In this document: positions 9,067 to 20,191 of the stretch, piece after piece
Position numbering within the stretch: position 1 is the first letter of the stretch
Layout: each line of letters opens with the position of its first letter
Assembly: GCF_009765775.1 (NCBI RefSeq)
Contig: NZ_LMUU01000139.1
Coordinates: 1 to 36,417, forward strand
Reading direction: 5' to 3'
Source: Beijerinckia sp. L45
GTDB lineage: Bacteria; Pseudomonadota; Alphaproteobacteria; Rhizobiales; Beijerinckiaceae
Length of the DNA: 36,417 nucleotides
Made by a program: the position numbers and the translations under genes
Notes under the pieces: generated by a model
Seen by the model: the letters and a program-made list of their open reading frames with translations, nothing else
The model's database searches: none
What the model was told of the DNA's origin: nothing

Positions 9067-9376
9067 CGATCACTTCTCCGGAACTTTTCGCAAAACGAAC
9101 CTTGCGGCCGTCTTCGAGGAACTTGAAACCAACGCGCGAGGCCTTGCCGCCTGCGGGATCGGCGATCGCGAGGTTCGACAGATGGATCGTCGATTCCTTC
9201 GAGATGATGCCGCCCTCTTGCTGGGCCGTCTGGCGCGTGTGGCGCTTGACCATGTTCACGCCGCGAACGATCGCTCGCTCGTCTTTCGGCATGACCTGGA
9301 GCACTTCCCCGGAGCGACCCTTGTCGCGTCCGGCGAGAATGACGACGGTGTCGCCCTTTTTAATCTTTGCGGCCAT
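9059..9376 (-). CDS. rplX: 50S ribosomal protein L24 (uL24)
   Basis: 105 residues. A KOW-domain protein that starts 50S assembly and lies at the tunnel exit. The N-terminal KOW motif [21 protein letters not shown] (residues about 5-25) is intact, followed by [10 protein letters not shown] and KVGFK-like [20 protein letters not shown]. The start shares one base with the rplN stop (TAATG) and the end overlaps rplE by 8 bases, so translation of the three is likely coupled. Confidence 0.98.
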   Translation of the reverse strand: MAAKIKKGDTVVILAGRDKGRSGEVLQVMPKDERAIVRGVNMVKRHTRQTAQQEGGIISKESTIHLSNLAIADPAGGKASRVGFKFLEDGRKVRFAKSSGEVIDG

Positions 9377-9744
9377 TACAGCACCTCCGGCGCAAGCGAG
9401 ATGATCTTCATGTGGTTGCGGGCGCGCAACTCGCGCGGCACCGGCCCGAAGATGCGGGTCCCGATCGGCTCGGACTGGTTGTTGATGAGCACGGCGGCAT
9501 TGCTGTCGAAGCGGATCACGGACCCGTCAGCGCGTTTGATATCCTTGGCCGTACGCACAACGACCGCCTTCATCACGTCGCCCTTCTTCACGCGACCGCG
9601 TGGGATGGCTTCCTTGATGGAGACGACGATGATGTCGCCGACGCCGGCATAACGACGCTTCGAACCACCCAGCACCTTGATGCACATAACGCGACGTGCG
9701 CCGGAATTATCCGCGACGTCGAGGTTCGACTGCACCTGTATCAT
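9376..9744 (-). CDS. rplN: 50S ribosomal protein L14 (uL14)
   Basis: 122 residues, the usual length. L14 forms an intersubunit bridge and is the binding site of the silencing factor RsfS. The start [19 protein letters not shown], the signature [14 protein letters not shown] and the C-terminal REGRGP-like [23 protein letters not shown] are clear. It is the first gene after the 244-base gap that marks the S10/spc boundary. GGAAAGG lies upstream at a rather long spacing. Confidence 0.98.
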   Translation of the reverse strand: MIQVQSNLDVADNSGARRVMCIKVLGGSKRRYAGVGDIIVVSIKEAIPRGRVKKGDVMKAVVVRTAKDIKRADGSVIRFDSNAAVLINNQSEPIGTRIFGPVPRELRARNHMKIISLAPEVL

Positions 9745-9988
9745 GGCTTTAGAGCCTTTCCTGTCAGATCGGTTTCCTTCGCGGCTCGGGGCCGCTCCGG
9801 ACTACGCCTGTTGGAGACTTACGTCTCCGTGGCTTTGTTTTTGGTCGTCCCAGACCTGGTTCTCAGGCCTGTCGTCTAACGCGAATTCCCGGGAAGCTCT
9901 GGGAGCTTTCCGGATGGATACGCGCCGTAGTCTTGAAGAGAACCGCCTTCTTATCAGCTAAACAGATTCTGCCTAGCAAAAAGATGCG
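9745..9988 (-). promoter_or_regulatory. Structured rpsQ-rplN gap, possible spc promoter/leader
   Basis: 244 bases without a gene in an otherwise tight operon. On the minus strand a possible promoter, TTGCTA (9974-9979) with GATAAG 18 bases on (9950-9955), lies near the rpsQ end. Four small palindromes follow: around 9892-9911, 9851-9871 (8-base arms with one G-U pair), 9813-9828 (GGAGAC/GTCTCC) and 9781-9795 (GCGGC/GCCGC). The position equals the S10/spc operon border of E. coli. The promoter call is weak; the folding potential is what is seen directly. Confidence 0.4.
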
Positions 9989-10237
9989 TTATCCCTGCGC
10001 TTGTGCGGGACGCCCGATGACAATCCAGCGCTTGAGGCGCGAAATCGGCTTTGTCTCTTCGATGGCGACATGATCGCCAACCTTGAAGTCCTTGGACTCG
10101 TCATGCGCATGGTAGTTCTTGGAACGACGCACCGTCTTCTTGAGAAGCGGATGCGTGAACCGGCGCTCGACCTTCACGACGAGGGTCTTTTCCTGCTTGT
10201 CACTGACGACGACGCCCTGGAGAATTCGCTTCGGCAT
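9989..10237 (-). CDS. rpsQ: 30S ribosomal protein S17 (uS17)
   Basis: 82 residues, an OB-fold 16S rRNA binder. The start [20 protein letters not shown], the centre [22 protein letters not shown] and the end [18 protein letters not shown] match the family. It is the last gene of the S10 section; 10 bases separate it from rpmC. Confidence 0.97.
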   Translation of the reverse strand: MPKRILQGVVVSDKQEKTLVVKVERRFTHPLLKKTVRRSKNYHAHDESKDFKVGDHVAIEETKPISRLKRWIVIGRPAQAQG

Positions 10238-10247
10238 AGTTCAGATC

Positions 10248-10460
10248 CTACTTCTGCGCCGCATCGCGCTTGGTAGCGGCGAGCGTCTTGATGCGGGCGA
10301 TATCGCGGCGGACGACGCGCACGCGCGCCGTGTTCTGCAGCTGGCCGGTCGCACGCTGAAAGCGCAGGTTGAACTGCTCCTTCTTCATGTTGAGCACTTC
10401 CTGCTCGAGCTGGTCTGCCGTCATAACCTTGAGGTCGGACAGGCGGGTCTTGGATTTCAT
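10248..10460 (-). CDS. rpmC: 50S ribosomal protein L29 (uL29)
   Basis: 70 residues, a two-helix protein at the tunnel exit that contributes to the signal recognition particle and trigger factor docking site. The family motif [20 protein letters not shown] (about 28-47) is present, followed by [12 protein letters not shown]. The N-terminus is a few residues longer than the shortest homologues ([18 protein letters not shown]), but GGAGG upstream of ATG 10460 supports it. Confidence 0.97.
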   Translation of the reverse strand: MKSKTRLSDLKVMTADQLEQEVLNMKKEQFNLRFQRATGQLQNTARVRVVRRDIARIKTLAATKRDAAQK

Positions 10461-10473
10461 CAGACTGTCCTCC

Positions 10474-10887
10474 CTATTCTGCGATGCGTTCGATGAAGCG
10501 CGTCTTGATCGGCAGCTTGGCGGCCGCCAGCGTCAGCGCTTCCTTGGCGAGACCGACGGGCACGCCGTCGAGCTCGAACATGATGCGGCCGGGCGCAACG
10601 CGGCAGGCCCAAAGCTCGGGCGCGCCCTTGCCTTTACCCATTCGCACTTCGGTCGGCTTCTTCGAGACGGGAACGTCCGGAAAAATGCGGATCCACACGC
10701 GACCGGCACGCTTCATGTGACGGGTCATGGCGCGACGGGCGGCCTCGATCTGGCGCGCAGTGATGCGCTCCGGCTCCATGGCCTTGAGGCCGAACTGGCC
10801 GAAGTTCAGCTCGAAACCACCCTTGGCCGCGCCGTGAATGCGGCCTTTGAAGGCTTTCCTGAACCGTGTCTTTTTGGGTTGAAGCAT
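10474..10887 (-). CDS. rplP: 50S ribosomal protein L16 (uL16)
   Basis: 137 residues. L16 assembles late and shapes the A-site and peptidyl-transferase centre. The start [39 protein letters not shown] and the signature [20 protein letters not shown] are present. The Arg of the RMGKG loop, hydroxylated in E. coli by RoxA, is conserved. It follows rpsC by 35 bases. Confidence 0.98.
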   Translation of the reverse strand: MLQPKKTRFRKAFKGRIHGAAKGGFELNFGQFGLKAMEPERITARQIEAARRAMTRHMKRAGRVWIRIFPDVPVSKKPTEVRMGKGKGAPELWACRVAPGRIMFELDGVPVGLAKEALTLAAAKLPIKTRFIERIAE

Positions 10888-10922
10888 AGCTTAGCTCTTA
10901 AACCTAATCAAAATGGGGACGG

Positions 10923-11648
10923 TCAGGCCGCGTCGCGGTCACGACGTTGACGGCGCTCGTTGCCACCACCACCGGAATGATCCTGCTGCTCGGCCTTGCG
11001 GTCCTGCGCCATCGGATCGTGCTCGAGGATCTCGCCCTTGAACACCCAGACCTTGATGCCGCACGTGCCATAGGCCGTGTGCGCGGTAGCGGTGCCGTAA
11101 TCGACGTCGGCGCGCAGCGTATGCAGCGGCACGCGACCTTCACGATACCATTCCAGACGCGCGATTTCCGCACCGCCGAGACGACCGGAGCAGTTGATCC
11201 GGATGCCTTCGGCGCCGAGACGCATGGCGGACTGGACGGCCCGCTTCATGGCGCGACGGAAGGCAACGCGACGCTCGAGCTGCTGGGCGATGGAATCGGC
11301 CACCAACACTGCGTCGATTTCCGGCTTGCGGACTTCAACGATGTTGATGACGACTTCCGACGACGTCATGCTGGCAACGAGCTTGCGGATCTTGTCGATA
11401 TCCGCACCCTTCTTGCCGATCACGACGCCCGGGCGAGCCGAGTGGATCGTGACGCGGCACTTCTTGTGCGGGCGCTCGATGATGATCTTCGAAATCGCCG
11501 CCTGCTTCAGCGTCTTCATAAGAGCGGCGCGGATCGCGATGTCCTCGTGAAGCAGCTTGCCGTACTCGTTCTTGCCGGCAAACCAGCGCGAGTCCCAGGT
11601 ACGGTTGATGCCGAGCCGGAGACCGATCGGATTGACTTTCTGTCCCAT
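10923..11648 (-). CDS. rpsC: 30S ribosomal protein S3 (uS3)
   Basis: 241 residues. S3 with S4 and S5 forms the mRNA entry tunnel. It starts [20 protein letters not shown], has the KH domain with [20 protein letters not shown] (about 52-71), and the C-terminal domain with [18 protein letters not shown] and [14 protein letters not shown]. The C-terminal tail is Arg, Asp and Gln rich ([16 protein letters not shown]). The frame extends upstream to 11684, but ATG 11648 is the family start. Confidence 0.98.
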   Translation of the reverse strand: MGQKVNPIGLRLGINRTWDSRWFAGKNEYGKLLHEDIAIRAALMKTLKQAAISKIIIERPHKKCRVTIHSARPGVVIGKKGADIDKIRKLVASMTSSEVVINIVEVRKPEIDAVLVADSIAQQLERRVAFRRAMKRAVQSAMRLGAEGIRINCSGRLGGAEIARLEWYREGRVPLHTLRADVDYGTATAHTAYGTCGIKVWVFKGEILEHDPMAQDRKAEQQDHSGGGGNERRQRRDRDAA

Positions 11649-11658
11649 CGTGAACCCC

Positions 11659-12048
11659 TTAAGCTGCGACAGTCGGCGCGGCAACTTCGCGCACGACGAT
11701 CGTCAGGTTGGCGAACGGCTTCTCGATCCGTCCGGCGCGACCACGGGCCCGCGGGCTGAAGCGCTTCATGACGAGCGCCTTACCGACGTGAGCCTCTGCG
11801 ACGACGAGTTCGTCGACGTCGAGGTCATGGTTATTCTCGGCGTTGGCGATGGCGCTCTCGAGAGTCTTCTTGACCTCGTGGGCGATACGCTTGCGCGAAA
11901 ACTGGAGATCGGCGAGCGCGGTCTCGACCTTCTTGCCACGAATCAACTGCGCCAGAAGATTGAGCTTCTGCGGGCTGACACGGAGCATGCGGCAGACGGC
12001 CTTCGCCTCGTTGTCTTTGAGAGCGCGTGAGCTCTTCGGCTTGGCCAT
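11659..12048 (-). CDS. rplV: 50S ribosomal protein L22 (uL22)
   Basis: 129 residues. Its long beta-hairpin lines the exit tunnel near the macrolide site. [20 protein letters not shown], then [19 protein letters not shown] and the hairpin segment [20 protein letters not shown] identify it. The C-terminus ([15 protein letters not shown]) is slightly extended. ATG 12048 with AGAGG upstream is preferred to the start at 12081, which lies inside rpsS. One base separates it from the rpsS stop. Confidence 0.98.
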   Translation of the reverse strand: MAKPKSSRALKDNEAKAVCRMLRVSPQKLNLLAQLIRGKKVETALADLQFSRKRIAHEVKKTLESAIANAENNHDLDVDELVVAEAHVGKALVMKRFSPRARGRAGRIEKPFANLTIVVREVAAPTVAA

Positions 12049-12049
12049 A

Positions 12050-12328
12050 TCAGCCTCTCTTGGCTTTTTTATCGGCCGCATGGCCGGGGAACGTACGGGT
12101 CGGCGAGAATTCGCCGAGCTTGTGGCCGATCATGTCGTCGGTGATGTTCACGGGGATATGCTTGTGCCCGTTGTAAACACCGAAGGTCAGGCCGACGAAT
12201 TGCGGCAGGATGGTCGAGCGCCGGCTCCAGGTCTTGATGACCTCCGAGCGGGTGCTGCTTCGAGCGGTTTCCGCCTTCTTCAGCATGAAGCCGTCGACGA
12301 ACGGACCTTTCCAGATCGAACGCGCCAT
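12050..12328 (-). CDS. rpsS: 30S ribosomal protein S19 (uS19)
   Basis: 92 residues. It sits in the 30S head beside S13 and contacts the A-site tRNA. The start [20 protein letters not shown], the segment [20 protein letters not shown] and the end [21 protein letters not shown] are canonical. Five bases separate it from rplB. Confidence 0.98.
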   Translation of the reverse strand: MARSIWKGPFVDGFMLKKAETARSSTRSEVIKTWSRRSTILPQFVGLTFGVYNGHKHIPVNITDDMIGHKLGEFSPTRTFPGHAADKKAKRG

Positions 12329-12333
12329 TGGGT

Positions 12334-13173
12334 TTAGCCCTTCTTCTTACTTTTGTGACGCGAGGTCACAATAAATTTGGTCGTGGACTTGTTGGTCCGG
12401 GTCTTCTTGCCCTTGGTCGGCTTACCCCAGGGGGTAACGGGATGGCGACCACCGGACGTCCGACCTTCACCACCACCATGCGGATGATCGACCGGGTTCA
12501 TGGTCACGCCGCGGTTATGCGGACGACGACCCAACCAGCGGCTGCGACCGGCCTTGCCGATCGACGCGTTCATGTGGTCGGGGTTGGAAACCGCGCCCAC
12601 CGTGCCGAAGCACTGGCCGTGGATCAAACGCTGTTCACCCGAATTGAGCCGGATGATGACGTAACCCTGATCACGACCGACGACCTGAGCATAGGTCCCG
12701 GCCGAGCGGACCATGGCCGCGCCCTTGCCGATCTTCATCTCAATGTTGTGGACGATCGTGCCGACCGGCATGTTCGCCAACGCCATCGCGTTGCCCGGCT
12801 TCACGTCGACCTGGTTGCCGGCGATGACTTCGTCACCGACCGACAGACGCTGCGGCGCGATGATGTAGTTCTGCACGCCGTCGGTGTATTTGATCAACGC
12901 GATGAAGGAGGTGCGGTTCGGATCATATTCGATCCGCTCCACTTTCGCAGGCATGTCGAGCTTGCGACGCTTGAAGTCGATGATGCGGTAGGTCTGCTTG
13001 TGCCCACCGCCACGGAACCGCACCGTGATGCGACCCGTGTTGTTACGACCGCCGGCCTCGGACTTACCCTCGGTCAGGATCTTGAGCGGCTTGCCCTTGT
13101 AGAGCTCGCTGCGATCGACGAGCACGAGCTGACGAAGGCTCGGCGTTGTCGGATTGAATGTCTTCAATGCCAT
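12334..13173 (-). CDS. rplB: 50S ribosomal protein L2 (uL2)
   Basis: 279 residues, a 23S rRNA binder close to the peptidyl-transferase centre. It starts [18 protein letters not shown] and contains [20 protein letters not shown]. The conserved His of the family lies in [20 protein letters not shown] (about 224-243), and the protein ends in a Lys-rich tail. The frame is open to 13230, but ATG 13173 is the family start. Its ribosome-binding site is weak, so it may rely on coupling to rplW, whose stop is 22 bases upstream. Confidence 0.98.
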   Translation of the reverse strand: MALKTFNPTTPSLRQLVLVDRSELYKGKPLKILTEGKSEAGGRNNTGRITVRFRGGGHKQTYRIIDFKRRKLDMPAKVERIEYDPNRTSFIALIKYTDGVQNYIIAPQRLSVGDEVIAGNQVDVKPGNAMALANMPVGTIVHNIEMKIGKGAAMVRSAGTYAQVVGRDQGYVIIRLNSGEQRLIHGQCFGTVGAVSNPDHMNASIGKAGRSRWLGRRPHNRGVTMNPVDHPHGGGEGRTSGGRHPVTPWGKPTKGKKTRTNKSTTKFIVTSRHKSKKKG

Positions 13174-13195
13174 GACTAAAAATCCAAAACTCGGC

Positions 13196-13507
13196 TCAGA
13201 GGCCGGTCGTGATGTCGATGCGATCGCCATCCGCGAGAGTGACGACGGCCTTCTTCAGATCCGACTGCTGGCCGCGCACGCCTTTGAAGACCTTGCGCTT
13301 GCCCTTGCGGATCAACGTGTTGACCGCCTCGACCTTGACGTCGAAGAGACGCTCGACCGCGGCCTTGATCTCCGTCTTCGTGGCATCCTTGCGGACCTTG
13401 AACACGACCTTGTTCAGCTCGGAGGCGATCGTCGCCTTCTCGGTGATCACGGGCGCGACGATGACGTCGTAGTGGCGGGCCTCGATGGTGGCTTTCGCAG
13501 AACTCAT
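13196..13507 (-). CDS. rplW: 50S ribosomal protein L23 (uL23)
   Basis: 103 residues, the main docking site at the tunnel exit for trigger factor, the signal recognition particle and SecA. The core is [20 protein letters not shown], then [19 protein letters not shown] and [23 protein letters not shown] 13507 ([12 protein letters not shown]) overlaps the rplD stop by 4 bases (ATGA). The longer reading to 13654 lies wholly inside rplD and is rejected. Confidence 0.98.
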   Translation of the reverse strand: MSSAKATIEARHYDVIVAPVITEKATIASELNKVVFKVRKDATKTEIKAAVERLFDVKVEAVNTLIRKGKRKVFKGVRGQQSDLKKAVVTLADGDRIDITTGL

Positions 13508-14124
13508 TTGAACCGCGCCTCCAGCGCTTCGAGAGCAGCCCGCGTGAGCACGAGCTTGTCGCGACGCAGAATGTCGTAAACGTTGATGCCCTGGATCGGC
13601 AGCACGTCGATCATCGGGATGTTGCGCGCGGCCAGCGAGAAATTGGCCTCGCATTCGGCGCCGTCGATGATCAGCGCATTGCGCAGGCCCATCTTGGCGA
13701 AACGGTCGAGCAGCACCTTGGTCTTCGGCTCGGCGACCGAGGCGTCGGACCAGACGATGATCTCACCGTCACGGGCCTTGGCCGAGAGCGCATGCCGCAA
13801 GGCCAGCGCACGGACCTTCTTCGGCATGTCGTGAGCGTGGTCGCGCGAGACCGGACCGTGGGCCTTACCACCGCCGCGGAACTGCGGAGCGCGCGCCGAG
13901 CCATGACGAGCGCCGCCAGACCCCTTCTGCTTGCCGAGTTTCTTGCCGGTGCGCCAGATGTCGGCGCGACCGAGAGATTGATGCGTCCCAGCGCGACGCT
14001 TGGCCAGCTGGTAGCGGATCATACGAGCGATAAGATCCTGACGCGGCACCAGGCCGAAGATCGCATCGTCGAGATCGATCGAGCCGTCGGCAACGCCGTC
14101 GACAGAAGTGATGTCAAGTTTCAT
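13504..14124 (-). CDS. rplD: 50S ribosomal protein L4 (uL4)
   Basis: 206 residues, normal length. The long loop that reaches the exit tunnel is the segment [20 protein letters not shown] (about 61-80) followed by [12 protein letters not shown]. The globular part ends [19 protein letters not shown]. In E. coli L4 also represses the S10 operon through its leader. The equivalent leader here (between tuf and rpsJ) is only about 70 bases, so that control may be absent. It follows rplC by 2 bases. Confidence 0.98.
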   Translation of the reverse strand: MKLDITSVDGVADGSIDLDDAIFGLVPRQDLIARMIRYQLAKRRAGTHQSLGRADIWRTGKKLGKQKGSGGARHGSARAPQFRGGGKAHGPVSRDHAHDMPKKVRALALRHALSAKARDGEIIVWSDASVAEPKTKVLLDRFAKMGLRNALIIDGAECEANFSLAARNIPMIDVLPIQGINVYDILRRDKLVLTRAALEALEARFK

Positions 14125-14126
14125 GA

Positions 14127-14870
14127 TCAGGCCTCCGCGCCGGTTTCGGCCGGAGCTTCCGAAGAAGCCGAACCCTTGTGATCAACGCTATCGTTCGCGA
14201 TCCGGAACTTGCCCGGCTGCGGAACATCGGTCGGCAGAGCCTTCTTGATCGCGTCGCGAATGAAGATCCAGCCGCCCTTCGAACCAGGCACAGCGCCTTC
14301 GACCAGGATCAGGCCGCGCTCGACGTCGGTCTGGACGACCTTAAGGTTGAGCGTCGTGATCCGATCGCTACCCATGTGGCCAGCCATCTTCTTGTTCTTG
14401 AAGGTCTTGCCCGGGTCCTGACGACCACCGGTCGAACCGTGCGAACGATGCGAGAGCGAGACACCGTGGGTGGCGCGAAGACCACCGAAGTTCCAGCGCT
14501 TCATCGGGCCGGCGAAGCCCTTACCGATGCTGGTTCCGGTCACGTCGACGAACTGTCCGATGAGGAAGTGATCGGCGGTGATCTCGGCGCCGACAGGCAG
14601 AAGCCCGTCTTCTTCGACGCGGAATTCGGCGATCTTCATCTTCGGCTCGACCTTGGCGATGGCGAAACGCCCGCGCTCGGCTTTCGAGACATTCTTGACC
14701 TTCACATGACCGACGCCGAGCTGAACGGCCGTATAGCCGTTCGCTTCCATCGTCCGATGAGCGATGACCTGACAGCCGTCCATCTTCAGGACGGTAACCG
14801 GTACATGCTCGCCGGTGTCCGTAAACACCCGCGTCATGCCCAGCTTCTGTGCGATAACACCTGACCGCAT
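14127..14870 (-). CDS. rplC: 50S ribosomal protein L3 (uL3)
   Basis: 247 residues. The core begins [16 protein letters not shown] and includes the signature [17 protein letters not shown] and [17 protein letters not shown]. Within this region lies the Gln methylated by PrmB in E. coli. The C-terminus carries an acidic and Ala-rich tail ([16 protein letters not shown]) common in alphaproteobacteria. GGAGG upstream of ATG 14870 supports the start; the open frame to 14969 overlaps rpsJ and is rejected. Confidence 0.98.
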   Translation of the reverse strand: MRSGVIAQKLGMTRVFTDTGEHVPVTVLKMDGCQVIAHRTMEANGYTAVQLGVGHVKVKNVSKAERGRFAIAKVEPKMKIAEFRVEEDGLLPVGAEITADHFLIGQFVDVTGTSIGKGFAGPMKRWNFGGLRATHGVSLSHRSHGSTGGRQDPGKTFKNKKMAGHMGSDRITTLNLKVVQTDVERGLILVEGAVPGSKGGWIFIRDAIKKALPTDVPQPGKFRIANDSVDHKGSASSEAPAETGAEA

Positions 14871-14934
14871 AATCTTAAGTCCTCCGGAGGCGCTCACAGG
14901 TTCCGAACCCGGGCGTAGCTCCGCACCAAAAAAA

Positions 14935-15243
<309 letters not shown>

Positions 15244-15272
15244 CAAACCAATTCCTTATCGACCAGCTTAGC

Positions 15273-15290
15273 CCCGAATAGGGTTTCGGG
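15273..15290 (-). repeat. Small hairpin in the tuf-rpsJ gap
   Basis: Arms CCCGAA (15273-15278) and TTCGGG (15285-15290) lie about 27 bases after the tuf stop, followed on the mRNA by the rpsJ ribosome-binding site. The stem is short and has no U-run. The gap contains no long S10 leader of the E. coli type. Confidence 0.35.
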
Positions 15291-15316
15291 ACCAATCCCG
15301 TGCCGGTGTCGTCGTA

Positions 15317-16507
<1,191 letters not shown>

Positions 16508-16558
16508 CGTAGGGCTCCTTTAGGAAACGTGCTGGATCAGGTGGGGACGAAATGGTGA

Positions 16559-18634
16559 TCAGGCGTACTTGGCCTGGACCTTGGCCGCCTCGCTCGCCGG
16601 CACTTGTTCGTAATGGTCGAATTGCATCGTGTAGTTGGCGCGGCCCTGAGAGAAGGACCGCAGTTGGTTGACGTAACCGAACATGTTGGCGAGCGGCACC
16701 ATGGCGTTGATCACCACGGCGTTCCCACGCATGTCCTGGCCCTGCACCTGGCCACGTCGTCCGAGCAGATCGCCCATGACGGAGCCGGTGTAGTCTTCCG
16801 GGGTCGTCACTTCGACCTTCATGACCGGCTCGAGAAGAACCGAGCCACCCTCGCGGAGCGCTTCACGGAAAGCGGCGCGCGACGCGATTTCGAAGGCGAG
16901 GACCGAGGAGTCGACGTCGTGGTAGGCGCCGTCGACCAGCGTTGCCTTGACATCGACGACAGGGAAGCCGGCGAGAACGCCTGCGCCCATGACGCTGTTG
17001 ATGCCCTTTTCAACGCCCGGAATGAATTCCTTGGGAACCGCACCACCGACGATGCTGGAAGTGAAGGAAGAACCCGCACCCGGCTCGCCCGGCTCGAAGA
17101 TGATCTTGACGCGGGCGAACTGGCCCGTACCACCTGTCTGCTTCTTGTGGGTGTAGTCCTTCTCGACCCGCTTGGTCAGCTTTTCGCGATAAGCGACCTG
17201 CGGGGCGCCGATATTCGCGTCGACCTTATAGGTGCGGCGCAGAATGTCGACCTTGATGTCGAGATGAAGTTCGCCCATGCCCTTGAGGATGGTCTGGCCG
17301 GATTCCTGGTCGGTCGACACACGGAAGGACGGATCCTCCGCGGCCAGCTTCGCAAGAGCGACGCCGAGCTTCTCCTGGTCGGCCTTGGACTTCGGCTCGA
17401 TCGCGATCTCGATGACCGGCTCGGGGAATTCCATCCGCTCCAGAATGACCGGCTTCTGCAGGTCGCAGAGCGTGTCACCGGTTCGGGTATCCTTCAGGCC
17501 AGCCAGCGCGACGATGTCGCCCGAGAAAGCCTCCTTGATATCGACGCGGTCGTTGGCATGCATCAGCAACATGCGGCCGATACGCTCTTTCTTGTCCTTG
17601 GTCGAATTCATCACGGTCGTGCCGGATTCGATCTTGCCCGAGTAGACGCGAGCGAAAGTGATCGTGCCGACGAAAGGATCGTCCATGATTTTGAAGGCGA
17701 GCATCGAGAACGGCTGGTCGTCGCCGGGCTCGCGGGTCATCTCTTCGCCGCTGTCCGGGTTGATACCCTTGATGGCTTCACGATCGAGCGGCGACGGCAG
17801 GTATTCGACGACGGCGTCGAGCAGCGGCTGAACGCCCTTGTTCTTGAATGCGGACCCACACAGCACCGGAATGAAGGTGATGTGACGCACGGCCTTGCGG
17901 ATCAGGCGATGCAGCGTCTTCTCGTCGGGCTCTTCGCCGTCGAGATAGGCCGTCATCACGTCGTCGTCGAGTTCGACGGCCGCTTCGAGCAGCATGTGAC
18001 GATATTCTTTCGACCGCTCCAGAAGATCTGCCGGAATCTCTTCGTCATGGTACTTCGCGCCCAGCGCTTCGTCTTCCCAAACGACGGCCTTCATGCGCAC
18101 CAGATCGATGATGCCCTTGAAATCGGACTCGGAACCGATCGGCAGCTGGATGCAGACGGCGCGGCCGCCCACCTTGGTCTTGATCTCGTCGACGCAGCGA
18201 TAGAAATCGGCGCCGATCTTGTCCATCTTGTTGACGAACACGATACGCGGCACGCCGTACTTGTCGGCCTGACGCCAGACTGTCTCGGTCTGCGGTTCGA
18301 CGCCCTGATTGCCGTCGAGCACGCAAACGGCGCCGTCGAGCACGCGGAGCGAACGCTCCACCTCGATGGTGAAATCCACGTGGCCTGGGGTGTCGATGAT
18401 GTTCAGGCGCTTGCCGTTCCAGGCCGTGGTCGTCGCAGCGGAGGTGATCGTGATGCCACGCTCCTGCTCCTGCTCCATCCAGTCCATGGTGGCGGCGCCG
18501 TCGTGCACTTCGCCGATTTTGTGCGACTTGCCGGAATAGAACAGAATGCGCTCCGTCGTCGTCGTCTTACCGGCGTCGATGTGGGCCATAATGCCGAAGT
18601 TGCGGTAGTCTTCGATCGGGTGGCTGCGGGCCAT
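16559..18634 (-). CDS. fusA: Elongation factor G
   Basis: 691 residues. This GTPase drives tRNA-mRNA translocation and, with the recycling factor, ribosome splitting. G1 is AHIDAGKT (17-24), switch I includes [17 protein letters not shown] is at 81-85 and NKMD at 135-138. Domain IV near the C-terminal third has [16 protein letters not shown], and the end has [22 protein letters not shown] nine bases upstream supports ATG 18634. It follows rpsG by 47 bases. It is a standard EF-G, not the mitochondrial-like EF-G2. Confidence 0.99.
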   Translation of the reverse strand: MARSHPIEDYRNFGIMAHIDAGKTTTTERILFYSGKSHKIGEVHDGAATMDWMEQEQERGITITSAATTTAWNGKRLNIIDTPGHVDFTIEVERSLRVLDGAVCVLDGNQGVEPQTETVWRQADKYGVPRIVFVNKMDKIGADFYRCVDEIKTKVGGRAVCIQLPIGSESDFKGIIDLVRMKAVVWEDEALGAKYHDEEIPADLLERSKEYRHMLLEAAVELDDDVMTAYLDGEEPDEKTLHRLIRKAVRHITFIPVLCGSAFKNKGVQPLLDAVVEYLPSPLDREAIKGINPDSGEEMTREPGDDQPFSMLAFKIMDDPFVGTITFARVYSGKIESGTTVMNSTKDKKERIGRMLLMHANDRVDIKEAFSGDIVALAGLKDTRTGDTLCDLQKPVILERMEFPEPVIEIAIEPKSKADQEKLGVALAKLAAEDPSFRVSTDQESGQTILKGMGELHLDIKVDILRRTYKVDANIGAPQVAYREKLTKRVEKDYTHKKQTGGTGQFARVKIIFEPGEPGAGSSFTSSIVGGAVPKEFIPGVEKGINSVMGAGVLAGFPVVDVKATLVDGAYHDVDSSVLAFEIASRAAFREALREGGSVLLEPVMKVEVTTPEDYTGSVMGDLLGRRGQVQGQDMRGNAVVINAMVPLANMFGYVNQLRSFSQGRANYTMQFDHYEQVPASEAAKVQAKYA

Positions 18635-18681
18635 GGTGTCAGATCCTTAGAAGCGCGTCAGCGCCGCTTTGTGGAAGTCGG

Positions 18682-19152
18682 TTACCAGCGGTAATGCGAG
18701 AAGGCGCGGTTGGCTTCCGCCATCCGGTGCGTGTCTTCACGCTTCTTGACGGCATTGCCACGGTTGTTCGCGGCGTCCATGAGCTCGGCGGAAAGCCGGT
18801 CGACCATGGTCTTGTCGTTGCGGCCGCGAGCGGCGGTGATGATCCAGCGAATGGCGAGCGCCTGGCGACGCTCGAGGCGAACCTCCACCGGAACCTGGTA
18901 GGTGGCGCCGCCGACGCGGCGCGACCGGACTTCGATCGCCGGCGCTACGTTTTCCAACGCCTGCTTGAAGATCGGAAGCGGCTCGTTGCGCGAACGGCTC
19001 TCGATCGCGTCGAAGGCCCCGTAGACGATCGCTTCGGCGGTCGACTTCTTGCCGTCGTACATGATCGAGTTCATGAACTTGGTGAGGATCACGTCCCCGT
19101 ACTTGGCGTCCGGGATGATATCCCGCTTCTCGGCACTATGGCGGCGCGACAT
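18682..19152 (-). CDS. rpsG: 30S ribosomal protein S7 (uS7)
   Basis: 156 residues, the primary 16S rRNA binder of the head, near the E site. The signature [20 protein letters not shown] (16-35), then [19 protein letters not shown] and the C-terminal [21 protein letters not shown] confirm a complete protein. In E. coli S7 represses the str operon through the rpsL-rpsG spacer. Here that spacer is 98 bases (19153-19250), long enough for such a site, but I cannot show one. Confidence 0.98.
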   Translation of the reverse strand: MSRRHSAEKRDIIPDAKYGDVILTKFMNSIMYDGKKSTAEAIVYGAFDAIESRSRNEPLPIFKQALENVAPAIEVRSRRVGGATYQVPVEVRLERRQALAIRWIITAARGRNDKTMVDRLSAELMDAANNRGNAVKKREDTHRMAEANRAFSHYRW

Positions 19153-19250
19153 GTCGCTCGTCCTATTTCTTAAAATCGAATGGAGAGGCCGAAACGAATT
19201 CCGGCCAGGGCCTTGTCATTGACGTCCGGCTTGGTTCGGACGCCGCCTTC

Positions 19251-19622
19251 TTACTTCGGACGCTTGGCGCCGTACTTGGACCGGCGCTGCTTGCGGTTCT
19301 TGACACCCTGGGTATCGAGAACGCCGCGCAGGATGTGGTAGCGCACGCCGGGAAGATCCTTGACGCGGCCGCCGCGGATCATGACCACGGAATGCTCTTG
19401 CAGGTTATGACCTTCGCCGGGGATGTACCCGATGACTTCGAAGCCATTGGTCAGACGCACCTTGGCGACCTTACGAAGCGCCGAGTTCGGCTTCTTCGGG
19501 GTCGTCGTATAGACACGCGTGCAGACGCCACGCTTCTGCGGGCAGGCCTCGAGATGACGGGCCTTTTCGCGGTAGGTGCTCGCCACGCGTGGCTTGCGGA
19601 TCAACTGGCTAATCGTCGGCAT
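19251..19622 (-). CDS. rpsL: 30S ribosomal protein S12 (uS12)
   Basis: 123 residues. S12 sits in the decoding centre and is the streptomycin-resistance locus. It starts [12 protein letters not shown], followed by [20 protein letters not shown] with Lys at position 43, and [17 protein letters not shown]. Both Lys positions linked to streptomycin sensitivity have the wild-type residue. The Asp of VKDLPG is the one methylthiolated by RimO in other bacteria. The open frame to 19817 is rejected because the S12 start is unmistakable. It is the first gene of the str-to-alpha run. Confidence 0.98.
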   Translation of the reverse strand: MPTISQLIRKPRVASTYREKARHLEACPQKRGVCTRVYTTTPKKPNSALRKVAKVRLTNGFEVIGYIPGEGHNLQEHSVVMIRGGRVKDLPGVRYHILRGVLDTQGVKNRKQRRSKYGAKRPK

Positions 19623-19916
19623 ATGTTTTCCGTCGGCCCTGTCTTGGCACCGGCGCCTCTTTCGAGGCGTTCGATGCCGTAATTGATTCGATACGTCCAA
19701 ACGCAAACGGTCAGCACCATCCGCCCTCAAGGGCTTCGGTACTGACAAAGAGCAGAGGACCTCAGGCCGGAGCCGGAGTTCGTGCAATCGAGAGACAGAC
19801 GGCACGCCGCCTGTCAAAATGACTTCTCAGTCGCTGAAACCGGGAGCGTTTAGACCACATATGTTCAGGACGCGTCGTCCGGAAGTGAAGGTCTACTGCC
19901 TCTCGAAAGTAGGCGG

Positions 19917-19945
19917 ACCATATGGGCGAGTCGGCGGAGCGTCAA
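19917..19945 (-). promoter_or_regulatory. Likely str-operon (rpsL) promoter
   Basis: On the minus strand TTGACG (19940-19945), preceded by C as in the alphaproteobacterial CTTGAC consensus, is separated by exactly 17 bases from TATGGT (19917-19922). It points at rpsL, with a predicted untranslated leader of nearly 290 bases. It is the best sigma-70-like match in the gap. Confidence 0.6.
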
Positions 19946-20082
19946 GCGTGATGTTTATTCGCGGCTCAGGATTTATACAGAAACCGAGTCACGGCCTACG
20001 CGAGCCGGCACCGCATTGCTCTGCGTCGCATAACGAAGCCTGCGCTTTTGCTCGCTCCCGATCCCATCAGGAAACAATGTTC

Positions 20083-20110
20083 AAGGACATGCCCTGTTTA
20101 AGGACATGCC
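20083..20110. repeat. Direct repeat of AAGGACATGCC
   Basis: Two identical 11-base copies (20083-20093 and 20100-20110) with a 17-base period. They lie in AT-richer sequence about 80-110 bases upstream of the plus-strand ABM gene and upstream of the str promoter. The spacing of less than two helical turns would suit a dimeric regulator or half of a mobile-element end. Function unknown. Confidence 0.6.
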
Positions 20111-20191
20111 TTAATCGACCATACATCGTGAATCGGTGAGACCACTTTCCCGGTTTAACATTCCAGCGTTTATTGCAGACATCGGGGTCTT

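Larger units (their letters stand above)
19623..20191. other. Divergent intergenic region between rpsL and the ABM-protein gene
   Basis: 569 bases without a convincing gene. It holds the best str-operon promoter (19917-19945), a predicted leader of nearly 290 bases, a GAAA-capped 6-base hairpin near rpsL (19654-19669, arms CGCCTC/GAGGCG as read on the minus strand) and a direct repeat of AAGGACATGCC (20083-20110). No good promoter was found for the plus-strand gene. Confidence 0.7.

Noticed and set aside
13508-13654. N-terminal extension of L23
   Set aside because: It lies entirely inside rplD in another frame; the L23 family start is at 13507 with an ATGA overlap.
19623-19817. N-terminal extension of S12 to 188 residues
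   Set aside because: The S12 family start is at 19622; the extra part is low-quality, Arg-rich sequence that fits an untranslated leader.
19812-19817. A perfect TTGACA on the minus strand as an rpsL -35 element
   Set aside because: The bases 17 away read CTCTCG, and neighbouring spacings are no better, so no -10 partner exists.
19819-20139. Plus-strand frame of 106 codons in the str upstream region
   Set aside because: It covers the best str promoter and the direct repeat, has no good ribosome-binding site and no recognisable domain.
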